11,471 nucleotides of DNA from Blastocatellia bacterium (GTDB lineage: Bacteria > Acidobacteriota > Blastocatellia > Pyrinomonadales > Pyrinomonadaceae): NCBI GenBank assembly GCA_003488005.1, contig DNND01000047.1:1-11471 (forward strand). The letters run 5' to 3'. Under the pieces are notes generated by a model. The model was not told where the DNA came from. It was given only the letters and a program-made list of their open reading frames with translations, and searched no databases. Within the stretch, counting starts at the first letter, position 1; each line of letters opens with the position of its first letter. Shown here in pieces: positions 1-7,217 of this stretch. Position numbers and translations under genes: made by a program.

Positions 1-21
1 GCAGCTCTGAACAAGTGCTGT

Positions 22-209
22 CGACGCGTAGCGGCGCGATGAATTTAGCCCGGCCTTTCAAGGCCGGGAACGGTTAGGAAAGTGTTCGCGTCGCGTAGCG
101 ACGCTTGAAATCAGCCAGCACTCAATCGTCGCTACGCGACGAGAGCAAGGAAGAACCCTAACCCCGGCGTTGAAACGCCGGGCTAAAATCGTACCGACGC
201 TACGCGTCG
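22..209. repeat. Mirror-image composite of six small hairpins (REP/BIME-like)
   Basis: Six perfect or near-perfect hairpins lie in a row: 22-36 (GTA loop, one mismatch), 49-68 (9-bp stem, loop TC), 88-104 (7-bp stem, GTA loop), 126-142 (7-bp stem, TAC loop), 163-182 (9-bp stem, loop GA) and 195-209 (6-bp stem, TAC loop). The last three are the first three in inverse orientation: the 36-to-49 and 182-to-195 gaps are both 12 nt, and the inner gaps are 19 and 20 nt. The large stems share CCCGGC and TTTCAA but differ by a swapped base pair next to the loop, so pairing is kept. It lies downstream of the TPR-SLBB gene stop, where it could act as an mRNA 3'-end structure. The structure is seen directly; the REP/BIME label is by analogy. 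Confidence 0.8.
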
Positions 210-275
210 AAGACTTGATCAGGAGTTTCCTTAGTCTGTGCCATCCTCACCCCACACCGGCTAAAGCTTGTGCTA

Positions 276-1916
276 CTAGTGCAAAACTTCCACGCGATCG
301 CCGGGCTGAAGTTTCGGATCCTGAATCTTGCCCGCCTTGATCTCCTTAAGATTTAGTTTTGTGGTAGCCAGATTACCGTAAGCACCTTCGCGCGACAGTT
401 GCACGGCGCCGTCACGCGCCTGACCACCGGCGCCGAGGATCGCCTGGACCAGCGTGATGCCCGGCTGGAAAGCTTTTTGTCCCGGATAGCCAATGGTGTC
501 TCCGGAAATGTAATAAAAATCCTGCTGACGGGCGGTCAGATTAATCACGTCGCCGGGTCTAACAATAAAGTTGAGCGCGGACGAATCGTTAAGATCCAAA
601 GTCTGGGGAGCAGCACTGGCGCGCATTATGGTGACGCGGGCGGCATCGAGCCGCGGTTGAATTTCTGCCAGCAGGACATAAAGCGGAACTGCTTCGCGCC
701 GCAATATCTTTGTACCCGGACTGCCGGCCAGACCGGTAACCACGACCGTGTGGCTGCCGAACTGTCGGACACCCACCACAACCTGTGTTTGCTCGGCCAC
801 CGCGAGACGTTTCAGCGCGCTGGTGATGCGTGCCTGAATTTCCTGGATGGTGAGCCCGGCCACCGGTATCGGCGCGCCGGCAATCGGGAAATCCAGCAAG
901 CCACCTTCGATCACGCTGTAGAGTGTCGAGCGGTTTGCCCCAGAGTTAAGCAAACGAATATCAAGCACGTCCCCGGCGCCAACGCGGTAAATGTCTGTGA
1001 GCGGCAAATCTTCAGCGACCGGAGCCTTGGCAGTTGCAGCCGCGGTTGTCGTCGCGGGCTCAGGAGAGACGGTCGTTGTTGACGCAGGACTTGAGACTGT
1101 TGCATCGCCTGCAGTCGCAGCGGGTTTATCGTTAGTTAAGACAACTGGCGGTTCTGTCTTTGTAACGACTGCGGTAGTTGTTGCTGCGCCATTTGCATCG
1201 CCGATTGGCGCGCTCGCTTCAGTTTTAGCTGGAGTGGTATGAGCTGCAACAGGAACCGTTACCGCGGGGATTGCGTTCGCGGGTTTCGGCGTAGCTTTCG
1301 CACGCTCAGGCGCCGCCGGTGCATTTGGTTCACCAACGATCCGCGCGAGCTTGGCGGCCAAAGTTGGATTCAGTTCCAACAATTTCTTGTAGGTCTCGTT
1401 TGTCTGGCTCGTTCGCCCCAGCACGTAGTAAGTCAGCCCCAGACGGAAATAAGGTTCATCCCACTCAGGCTTATTCTTCACCGCGCGTTTGAACGAATCG
1501 ACGGCCTGGATGTATTCCTTATTTTTCCAGTAAGCCATTCCCAACATGTATTGCGTTTGCGGATCGTTGGGCTTGAGTTTGTTCGATTCTTTAAAAGCAT
1601 CAATCGCTTCGGCTAGTTTTCCGGAGTTGTAAAGTCCGAGGCCGGTGTCGTAATTCTTTTGTGCTTCGACCGCGGCTTTTGGGAGCGACTCGGAAGTCGG
1701 CGCATTTGAGTCCGCGACTGTGCTACCCGTCGTGTGATTTTTTGCCGTGGCATTCGCGGAGGGTTCTCCACTTTGGTGCTCTTCAGTTGGGGCAGCGACG
1801 GCGGAAGATTTCTTGACGACGGTGGCGTCCGGGCTGCCGGCTGTCTGAGCCAGCGTGAGATTGAAAGGGGCGACAGCCAGCAATGAAAATATACCGGCTA
1901 TTAAAATTTTCTTCAT
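276..1916 (-). CDS. Secreted TPR protein with C-terminal polysaccharide-export/SLBB domains
   Basis: The 546-aa product has an N-terminal signal peptide (MKKILIAGIFSLLAV, probable cleavage near A23/Q24) and no lipobox cysteine, so it is probably exported but not lipidated. Residues about 84-185 contain three TPR-type helical repeats (for example NSGKLAEAIDAFKESNKLKP). Residues about 195-305 are a low-complexity Ala/Thr/Pro/Val linker. Residues about 307-383 fit the polysaccharide export domain (YRVGAGDVLDIRLL), followed by two SLBB-like units at about 388-462 and 466-546 (RPGDVI and QPGDRVEV at their ends). SLBB proteins of the Wza type build outer-membrane channels for exopolysaccharide, but no Wzc-like kinase, flippase or glycosyltransferase for such a cluster is visible here. 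The ATG at 1916 directly precedes the signal peptide; no strong Shine-Dalgarno is seen. Domain calls come from motif reading. A role in glycan export is inferred; an SLBB scaffold or ligand-binding role is possible. Confidence 0.82.
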   Translation of the reverse strand: MKKILIAGIFSLLAVAPFNLTLAQTAGSPDATVVKKSSAVAAPTEEHQSGEPSANATAKNHTTGSTVADSNAPTSESLPKAAVEAQKNYDTGLGLYNSGKLAEAIDAFKESNKLKPNDPQTQYMLGMAYWKNKEYIQAVDSFKRAVKNKPEWDEPYFRLGLTYYVLGRTSQTNETYKKLLELNPTLAAKLARIVGEPNAPAAPERAKATPKPANAIPAVTVPVAAHTTPAKTEASAPIGDANGAATTTAVVTKTEPPVVLTNDKPAATAGDATVSSPASTTTVSPEPATTTAAATAKAPVAEDLPLTDIYRVGAGDVLDIRLLNSGANRSTLYSVIEGGLLDFPIAGAPIPVAGLTIQEIQARITSALKRLAVAEQTQVVVGVRQFGSHTVVVTGLAGSPGTKILRREAVPLYVLLAEIQPRLDAARVTIMRASAAPQTLDLNDSSALNFIVRPGDVINLTARQQDFYYISGDTIGYPGQKAFQPGITLVQAILGAGGQARDGAVQLSREGAYGNLATTKLNLKEIKAGKIQDPKLQPGDRVEVLH

Positions 1917-2294
1917 AAGAATTACCAGCTTTGGATTGTTAACGACGCCAGGTGTGCGTTTGTTAGGTGCGGAACGCCGCAGGTGAACTAATGCGCCGGA
2001 TCATACACCAGTCCGGTAAAAGTAGTAAATGGATTTGGACGACAAAGTTAGGAGACTGGATCAGTCCGGCAGCAACAGCTCGGCTTGCCTGTCACACACC
2101 AATCCCATGCATATCTCAAACGACAAATCACAATACAATTCCATTTGGGGTAGAAAGGGCGATCCAGTGCTGAACAGGGCTTAAATGAGTTGCGAATGAA
2201 GGGGGAAGGGTTATTACGGGGGACTAGTAAACGTGTGTTCTGGAAACTGTATGCCGGCAACGCGATTGAACGCACTGGAAGGCCATCATAAATC
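1917..2294. other. 378-bp spacer between the caspase and TPR-SLBB genes
   Basis: No convincing coding region is present: short open frames on both strands show no recognisable motif and no ribosome binding site. Apart from the weak promoter candidate at 2000-2029 I see no strong hairpin, tandem repeat or RNA gene. It is the longest left-half spacer without a mirror repeat. The stretch may be a long 5' region for the TPR-SLBB gene. Confidence 0.5.
2000..2029 (-). promoter_or_regulatory. Candidate sigma-70-type promoter for the TPR-SLBB gene
   Basis: On the minus strand TTTACT (2024-2029) is followed after 18 nt by TATGAT (2000-2005). These match the -35 consensus at 4 of 6 and the -10 consensus at 5 of 6 positions. 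Transcription would begin near 1993, giving a leader of about 75 nt before the ATG at 1916. This was found by eye and similar matches occur by chance. Confidence 0.33.
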
Positions 2295-4295
2295 TTAAAG
2301 TTGCAGCCACAACACAAGGACGTTTGCGTCGGTTGATACACCGCCGGCCTCTGCACGCAACGGCATAACCTCTTTCAAGCATTCGGTCATCGCCTTTGCA
2401 ATTTCCGCCTGGTCATTAAAATAATTTAACGACGTCCCTGCATCCTTCCAATTTCTTTGTTCGACCTCGACTTCGGCGCCCAGGCCCTTCAAACGTTCGG
2501 CTAATTTTGTGGCTTCCGCGGCCCGATCGATCTTGTCTTTCTTTCGATACCGGATGACCACTTTGAAACCGTGGAAATCGCACGCGCCTGGGTTTTGGCC
2601 GTTTGTCGAAAGCGCCTTCTTAAGAATTTTTTGCACCGAGAACTTATAGTTACCTTGCTCAGAAGCGCCTTGCATTTTTGTTTCGCCAACGGTCAGTTTC
2701 ACGCCTTCGCCTGTCGGCTGCGAAAGCTGAACGGAAACAAGATCGTTTGTCTGGCGCCAGGTGCCTGATAACTTAATCGTCTCCCACTTGTAACTGTTGA
2801 TTAGAATGCCCGGCACCGTCGTCAGCATCTGGTAAGTGGCGTTGAATACACCGCCCTTCAAGAATTCAATCTTGACATCGCGCTTTTCTTCCGGCTTTCC
2901 CGAAAATACGGAGCCCATCCAGGTGCTGTCTTCGACGTTTAAAGTCTCGGCAACTAACCGTGCTTTCTCACGTTCCCGCTCTTCGTTCTCCAAAGCCGAA
3001 AGACGACTTGCCGCCAAATCGGCGAAGAACCCATTCGGAAACTTGGTTTGATATGCTTTGAAATCCGTCGGGTTCTTGCTGTCTTTGATCGCGTTCCAAT
3101 AAGACATGTCGAAGGAGCTCGAGTCGTTCGCAGGCGATGCTCCGCGTGATGGTTGGGCGCGCAGTTTTGCCAGTGAAGCAAACTGTCCTTCCGGATACTT
3201 ATCAAGGTACGCCTTGAAGTCGTCAGGACTTGAACTGTTCTTGATGGCGTCCCAGAAGCTGAGTTCGATCGCCGTAGGATCGACAAAATTACCCGATGGC
3301 ACGCTCGCGGCTTCGCTTGAGGCTCTGGCGCCGGGTGCGGAAAGCACCAGCTCCTCGGCCTTGTACCCTTCAATCGTCGCGAACGGACGCTGTTGTTTGC
3401 CGGAGCCGAGGTCTATAGCGATACGTTTGGGAACCGTGTCCTGCACATATTTGACTAACTCAGATAAGGTGACTTCGCCGTTGGGGTTCGCGCCGCCGCC
3501 CTTTAACGCCTCGACGATGGCCCAGGTGAAATAGCCCTGCTTCTTCTCGGTATATTCATAGGCGCGCTGGCCCACTCCGGTCGCGTAGATGGTGGCAAAG
3601 GCCTGCACTTCGCGATTGCGCACATCAAAATTAAAGCCATTCACATAAGCCTGCGTCATGTTGTTGGGAGCGTCCGCACGCCCACCGGGATCGTTGCGGC
3701 AGGCATCCAGCAACACCATCACCTGGGCCACGCCGGTTCCCCTGATGAGTTCTCTCATTCGGGAAACATTGATGGCCGTGTCTTCGAGAAACGAAATTTG
3801 ATCGCTGATCTGAGCGTCGCTCGGCAACAGAAAGGCTTGTCCGCCTCGCTCCATCCCATGGCCGGAAAAAGAAAGCAGCAGCAACCCGTCTTTCGGAACA
3901 GCGGCGGCCAGATTTGAAAGCCGGCGCAGCAGGTTGACCCGCGTAGGTTGCCTTTCCGTTGGTTGATCGGTAGCGAGCAGAATTACCTGGTCCGAAGGGA
4001 AGCCGGCATAGCGAACTAAAGTGTCCGCGAGAACGCGCGCATCATTTGCCGCGCCTCGCAACGGACTGATTTGCGGGTCGGTATACTTATCCACCCCTAC
4101 CACCAGCGCCCAGCGCTTACCGTTCGCAGGCAACGTCTTCAATGGCTCGAGCTGTTGCAGTTGGCGCGAATCCGCGGGCGTTTGGTTCGTCACAGGCGGA
4201 GCGGCAGGTGTCTGTGCAGCGAGTTGAGAACTACTGACAATCGCCAGAACAAGAATCGTTAACAGAGCAGAGCAGATCCGGGGAGCGAGGGTCAT
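2295..4295 (-). CDS. Secreted caspase-like peptidase (family C14) with paired repeats and C-terminal domains
   Basis: The 666-aa product starts at the ATG at 4295, set by a strong Shine-Dalgarno (AGGAGA) 5 nt upstream. The frame stays open to 4403, but that would put the -35 box inside the gene. A signal peptide spans about residues 1-28 (hydrophobic core LLTILVLAIV, then AAQ). The C14 caspase-like domain covers about 58-320: VVGVDKY near 65-71, the catalytic-histidine motif SFSGHG (H146) and the catalytic-cysteine motif LLDACRNDP (C199), so both dyad residues are present. Two copies of a repeat of about 39 residues follow at 343-381 and 395-433 (W-x-AIK, then DFKAY, a proline-glycine turn and FAxLA), roughly half identical. 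Then come a charged helical segment (434-452), a beta-rich region (about 455-558) and an alpha/beta C-terminal region (about 575-666) that I cannot name. Such enzymes usually cleave after basic residues; the substrate is unknown. The signal peptide argues for action outside the cytoplasm. Confidence 0.88.
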   Translation of the reverse strand: MTLAPRICSALLTILVLAIVSSSQLAAQTPAAPPVTNQTPADSRQLQQLEPLKTLPANGKRWALVVGVDKYTDPQISPLRGAANDARVLADTLVRYAGFPSDQVILLATDQPTERQPTRVNLLRRLSNLAAAVPKDGLLLLSFSGHGMERGGQAFLLPSDAQISDQISFLEDTAINVSRMRELIRGTGVAQVMVLLDACRNDPGGRADAPNNMTQAYVNGFNFDVRNREVQAFATIYATGVGQRAYEYTEKKQGYFTWAIVEALKGGGANPNGEVTLSELVKYVQDTVPKRIAIDLGSGKQQRPFATIEGYKAEELVLSAPGARASSEAASVPSGNFVDPTAIELSFWDAIKNSSSPDDFKAYLDKYPEGQFASLAKLRAQPSRGASPANDSSSFDMSYWNAIKDSKNPTDFKAYQTKFPNGFFADLAASRLSALENEEREREKARLVAETLNVEDSTWMGSVFSGKPEEKRDVKIEFLKGGVFNATYQMLTTVPGILINSYKWETIKLSGTWRQTNDLVSVQLSQPTGEGVKLTVGETKMQGASEQGNYKFSVQKILKKALSTNGQNPGACDFHGFKVVIRYRKKDKIDRAAEATKLAERLKGLGAEVEVEQRNWKDAGTSLNYFNDQAEIAKAMTECLKEVMPLRAEAGGVSTDANVLVLWLQL

Positions 4296-4300
4296 GGGGG

Positions 4301-4306
4301 TCTCCT
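4301..4306 (-). promoter_or_regulatory. Ribosome binding site deciding the caspase-gene start
   Basis: AGGAGA on the minus strand sits 5 nt upstream of the ATG at 4295. It fixes the start directly in front of the signal peptide and rules out the longer reading up to 4403, which overlaps the promoter. Confidence 0.85.
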
Positions 4307-4374
4307 GAAGACTAGGTTTTGCGAAGGACAACGGCTGGAACTTCTGACAACCAAGCGCCTTACTTAATGGCGTG

Positions 4375-4403
4375 AGCATAAGCGCGCCGGCGTTCCATGT
4401 CAA
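4375..4403 (-). promoter_or_regulatory. Strong candidate sigma-70-type promoter of the caspase gene
   Basis: A perfect -35 TTGACA (4398-4403), an optimal 17-nt spacer and a -10 TATGCT (4375-4380, 4 of 6) lie on the minus strand. Transcription would start near 4368 and give a leader of about 73 nt before the Shine-Dalgarno-supported ATG. The -35 begins only 27 bp after the stop of the upstream SLOG-like gene, so the caspase gene probably has its own start rather than depending on that gene. Confidence 0.7.
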
Positions 4404-4430
4404 TTTTTTCAGGGTTAGTCAGCGACAAAC

Positions 4431-4877
4431 TTAGAGTTTATCGGACAGGGGCACCGGGATGGCGTGCACTTCTCGTCGCTGGCGCAGCGCATACTTGAGA
4501 GTCTTTACAGTGAGCCCAGCCTTACCAGACCAGAAACCAAACACAATCTGAGCCAGGTCCACCATGTGACGGTTGCGGATAGCGCTTGCAGTCTTGCGCC
4601 TGGGAAGTTGCAACTCGACGACTTTATCCATTTCATCGAGTGAAGCCTGAACCCATTGCGGCAGCTTAAAGCGCGTGTAAGGAACAACGGCCCAACAAGT
4701 TTCACTATTCTCCAACAGCCATTCCATTGCCCATTGATCAACTCCGCGCGCAGTGCCGAGGAGCCAGGTTCTACCCTGAGAAATAAATGGCGACAGATGC
4801 TGCTCAAACAAGGCGCGCGCTGCCTCGCGCTCAACATCGCGCGAACCGGTAATCATGATCGAGCCGTTGATGGTCAT
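4431..4877 (-). CDS. Small SLOG-superfamily (DprA/LOG/YspA-like Rossmann fold) protein
   Basis: The 148-aa product has no signal peptide or membrane segment and should be cytoplasmic. It reads as a single SLOG-type domain: a first strand with MITGSRDV (residues 8-15), the motif LLGTARGVDQWA (39-50) typical of nucleotide-binding SLOG proteins, a conserved-looking RNRHMVD (101-107), and VFGFWSGKAGLTVKTL (112-127), which takes the place of the second glycine-rich loop. SLOG members bind or process nucleotides and some sense nucleotide signals; the ligand here cannot be read. I chose the ATG at 4877; the frame extends to a TTG at 4901, which lies inside a hairpin repeat. An ATG at 4856 is also possible. 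None has a clear Shine-Dalgarno. It lies 135 bp upstream of the caspase gene, which has its own promoter. Fold assignment is moderately sure; function unknown. Confidence 0.72.
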   Translation of the reverse strand: MTINGSIMITGSRDVEREAARALFEQHLSPFISQGRTWLLGTARGVDQWAMEWLLENSETCWAVVPYTRFKLPQWVQASLDEMDKVVELQLPRRKTASAIRNRHMVDLAQIVFGFWSGKAGLTVKTLKYALRQRREVHAIPVPLSDKL

Positions 4878-4892
4878 AGAACTTCGACGGTT

Positions 4893-4971
4893 GTAAAGCA
4901 AACTGCTCGTTTGCGTTGGTGCCTCGTACTTTATGTCAGATGACCCAGCGCAAACTATCAGTTTGCTTTAC
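4893..4971. repeat. Inverted pair of hairpin units between the SLOG-like and DUF3494 genes
   Basis: The 27-bp unit at 4893-4919 returns in inverse orientation at 4945-4971. The two share GTAAAGCAAACTG and GTTTGCG and differ mainly in a 3-nt loop. Each unit is itself a hairpin (GCAAAC/GTTTGC at 4898-4914; GCAAACT/AGTTTGC at 4950-4966), so the DNA could form two small hairpins or one large cruciform. It sits just upstream of the SLOG-like start and just downstream of the DUF3494-gene terminator. Confidence 0.78.
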
Positions 4972-4974
4972 GAA

Positions 4975-5006
4975 AAAGAAGGCAGTCGGGGCGGACTGCC
5001 TTCTTT
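4975..5006 (-). terminator. Strong intrinsic terminator after the DUF3494 gene
   Basis: A perfect 13-bp stem (4975-4987 with 4994-5006) closes a 6-nt loop. On the minus strand the stem ends in a U-rich run (TTCTTTTTC). It begins 46 bp after the DUF3494-gene stop and fits a rho-independent terminator for that gene. The A-rich run on the other side gives no comparable U-tract on the plus strand. Confidence 0.88.
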
Positions 5007-5024
5007 GCACCAAGCTACGCGCCA

Positions 5025-5039
5025 GGACGTGGCACGTCC
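5025..5039. repeat. Small perfect hairpin in the DUF3494-gene 3' region
   Basis: GGACGT, a 3-nt loop GGC, and ACGTCC form a perfect 6-bp hairpin just after the stop codon and before the main terminator. Its 6-3-6 geometry matches the small triloop hairpins elsewhere in the window, although the core sequence differs. Confidence 0.55.
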
Positions 5040-5052
5040 GGTAACGCTGATG

Positions 5053-6942
5053 TTACTGGCCGAATCGTTGCCTGTACTCGGTGGAAATGATGAATGCCCT
5101 TACCATCTCGGCATTGATATAGTTGCCGTTGAACTGATTCAACTTGGTCAACCAGAAATCGTAGCCGGTGTAGTCCGAATCCTGAGGATCGTTTGGGTTG
5201 CGCCTCAGATAACCAAAGTACTGCATGAGCACAAAGGCGCGGCGGAACTCGGCATTGACCAGATTTGGATCTTCTGCAACAGACCGCAAGACCTGCGCGC
5301 GTGTCATCGTTCCCGCCGTGAGATCAGTCATCAGTTGATTGCGCTTTGAAGTGGACAGCGGACTGCCCGCGTTAGCGTTCAGCGTGTCAACAAACTGCGT
5401 CGAGGTCATCGAAGTCGGAAAAGCTGTCGTAAAACGAGAGCGCTGCACAAAGTCTGTCATGAGTGCCTGCTTGTTGTTTTCCAACACAGCCTCCCAGCCT
5501 GATTGGTTTACGACTACGCCCTCACCAATCTCCTGCGTGTCGGGGAGAAATTCAAGGAGGCGAACGACCGGCACTGAAACCTGATGCGTGCCACCAAGAG
5601 TGGATGTGCCGGTTCCGTTCCCATAAGCCGTTTTGTAGATGCGCTCTACCAGGTAACCCGTGTTCTGAAACTCAATTGAGAGGTAGAACGCGCCCGAGAC
5701 GTTGTTACGTTTGTTATCGATGCACGCCTCATTGGCGCCGCAAACAGTAATCTCGTTGCTCCAGAAAGCGAAACCACTCGAATCAGGCTCGCGGTTAAGA
5801 AAGTCGAGATAATGCAGGCGCACGAAGAAACTGGCCGTGTCGATTGGATTGACGCCGCTTCCGATGTCATTGTCGGCGATGCTGATGGTGGCCGTTGACT
5901 GGGCCCCCAATGCCGCGCCTGAGGCGTTGCTGAGACCCACGTCAAAAGACTCGGCGCCGTCCGCGTAGGTATCATCAATGATAAAGACTGAAACAACTTT
6001 CGACGTTTCTCCGGCAGCGAACCGAATGGTTTTGATTCTGATCTCGTAGTCGCAGCGCGAAGAACCGACGCCAGAGATGACGTTGCAGTTCAGCGCGCCT
6101 GCGGTATCGCTGGTAGCGAAGCGCACGCTGGCCGCACCCGACGTATCCCCACTTCGAGTAACAGTCACGTCAACCTTCTTGTCGCCCTCGCCCACCGGAT
6201 AGGACGCAGCACTAAATTGAATGCCCGTCGGCACCGCATCTACGGAGGTTGAGTCAATCGTTGCAGCGCCATTTAGCGCAAAGACTCTGCCGGTCGTGCT
6301 GGCGCTCGTCGTCAGCGTAATGCTCGTGTTTGCGATAATGTTTCCGCGGAAGGTTGTCGATGTTCCGATAGTGGCGGAAGTCCCAATCTGCCAATATACG
6401 TTTTTGCCTCGACCACCGCTGCTCATGATTACCTGCGAGCTGCTGGCGGTCGTCAGCGTAGTTCCAATCTGGAAAATAAAGATCGCGTTCGGATCGCCGC
6501 CATCGTTGAGCGTGAGGGTGGAATTCAACTGAGCCGACGTATCAAAACAATAAACGCCCGGAGTGAGCGTTAGAAACCCTGGCGTCTGTCCCAGAATCTT
6601 ACCGGTCAAGTCGGTTCCACAGGTCTGTCCTTTGAGATTGTTGTAGGCAGCAATCGCGCTATTCTGTGCGGTGCCGGCGAGTGATGCCGCACCGGTGTAT
6701 ATCTGACCATTGACAACTACAGCCGGTGGAAATCCGGTGACCGCGCTACCGGGACTGACTCCGATATTGCCGGAGATTACGGCCGGGCCGGTAGCGGTGA
6801 TTGCTGTGCCTGCGAGGGCAGCGAAACTTTCGGCGGCGCCAAGCGGAGGAACAGTTTGAGCTGATGCTGATGAAGCAAACACAATAAGACTAAGTAATAA
6901 GCTGGGTAACACAATACTAGGCATTCGAATAACAGACCGCAT
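5053..6942 (-). CDS. Secreted DUF3494 (ice-binding-like) protein with Calx-beta and DUF4214 domains
   Basis: The 629-aa product starts at the ATG at 6942, where AGGAGA lies 7 nt upstream and a signal peptide follows at once (MRSVIRMPSIVL to ASAQ, about 1-29). The frame extends to 6990 but that start would put 16 residues before the signal. Residues about 34-237 match the DUF3494 beta-helix family: LGAAESFAALAG, ISGNIGVSPG, LTPGVYCF, a FIFQIGTTL block, NVYWQIG, and GRVFALNGAATID at the end. Residues about 240-358 are a Calx-beta domain (YPVGEGDKKVDVTVTRSG; ending in TISIADND). Residues about 371-627 contain DUF4214-type sequence (FVRLHYLDFLNREPDSSGFAFW and, near the end, YFGYLRRNPNDPQDSDYTGYDFW). 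Cysteine pairs 286/297 and 401/407 could form disulfides. Some DUF3494 proteins bind ice; others are general adhesins, and the extra domains favour a cell-surface adhesive role. A terminator at 4975-5006 ends it. Confidence 0.9.
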   Translation of the reverse strand: MRSVIRMPSIVLPSLLLSLIVFASSASAQTVPPLGAAESFAALAGTAITATGPAVISGNIGVSPGSAVTGFPPAVVVNGQIYTGAASLAGTAQNSAIAAYNNLKGQTCGTDLTGKILGQTPGFLTLTPGVYCFDTSAQLNSTLTLNDGGDPNAIFIFQIGTTLTTASSSQVIMSSGGRGKNVYWQIGTSATIGTSTTFRGNIIANTSITLTTSASTTGRVFALNGAATIDSTSVDAVPTGIQFSAASYPVGEGDKKVDVTVTRSGDTSGAASVRFATSDTAGALNCNVISGVGSSRCDYEIRIKTIRFAAGETSKVVSVFIIDDTYADGAESFDVGLSNASGAALGAQSTATISIADNDIGSGVNPIDTASFFVRLHYLDFLNREPDSSGFAFWSNEITVCGANEACIDNKRNNVSGAFYLSIEFQNTGYLVERIYKTAYGNGTGTSTLGGTHQVSVPVVRLLEFLPDTQEIGEGVVVNQSGWEAVLENNKQALMTDFVQRSRFTTAFPTSMTSTQFVDTLNANAGSPLSTSKRNQLMTDLTAGTMTRAQVLRSVAEDPNLVNAEFRRAFVLMQYFGYLRRNPNDPQDSDYTGYDFWLTKLNQFNGNYINAEMVRAFIISTEYRQRFGQ

Positions 6943-6949
6943 AGATATT

Positions 6950-6955
6950 TCTCCT
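6950..6955 (-). promoter_or_regulatory. Ribosome binding site deciding the DUF3494-gene start
   Basis: AGGAGA on the minus strand is 7 nt upstream of the ATG at 6942 and supports that start over the upstream ATG at 6990, which has no such site. Confidence 0.8.
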
Positions 6956-7188
6956 GGATTGATCGGAAAAGCTTCAGAGGTGCCTTTCATAAAAACGTGG
7001 GTGGGCCGACAAGTTGCCGCTTAGAAGTATTTCCACGCTGAGCTTCTAATCAAAGGCAGATGTTGGCGAAAAGGAACGGGCAAACGAGGCTTAATGGCAG
7101 GGCGTTTTTGGTCCTCTTGAGTCGTATCTAAGAAACTCAACAAGGGACAGCGCAGGGGGTCGGTGTCGAAAGTGAATTCTACAGAGTC

Positions 7189-7217
7189 AATATAGAGGCG
7201 GTTAACAATGCTGTCTG
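7189..7217 (-). promoter_or_regulatory. Candidate promoter for the DUF3494 gene
   Basis: On the minus strand CAGACA (7212-7217, 4 of 6 to -35) is followed after 17 nt by TATATT (7189-7194, 5 of 6 to -10). An alternative -10, TAGAAT, lies just downstream at about 7174-7179. The -35 lies inside an inverted repeat that could be an operator. Found by eye; weak evidence. Confidence 0.33.

Noticed and set aside
399..1082. A 227-codon plus-strand open frame opposite the TPR-SLBB gene
   Set aside because: Antisense shadow of a gene with clear signal peptide and domains; no recognisable motif in the translation.
2048..2356. A 102-codon minus-strand open frame in the caspase/TPR-SLBB spacer
   Set aside because: It overlaps the caspase gene end in another frame, has no ribosome binding site and no recognisable motif.
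4296..4403. Longer start of the caspase gene at 4403
   Set aside because: It would begin in the -35 box of a near-perfect promoter, and the ATG at 4295 has a strong Shine-Dalgarno and signal peptide.
4878..4901. N-terminal extension of the SLOG-like gene from a TTG at 4901
   Set aside because: The TTG and following codons partly lie in a hairpin repeat and the extra residues are not part of the fold; the ATG at 4877 is simpler.
6961..7190. Known riboswitch (for example cyclic-di-GMP type) before the DUF3494 gene
   Set aside because: I could not match the conserved core of any riboswitch class I know on the minus strand; only simple stem-loops are visible.
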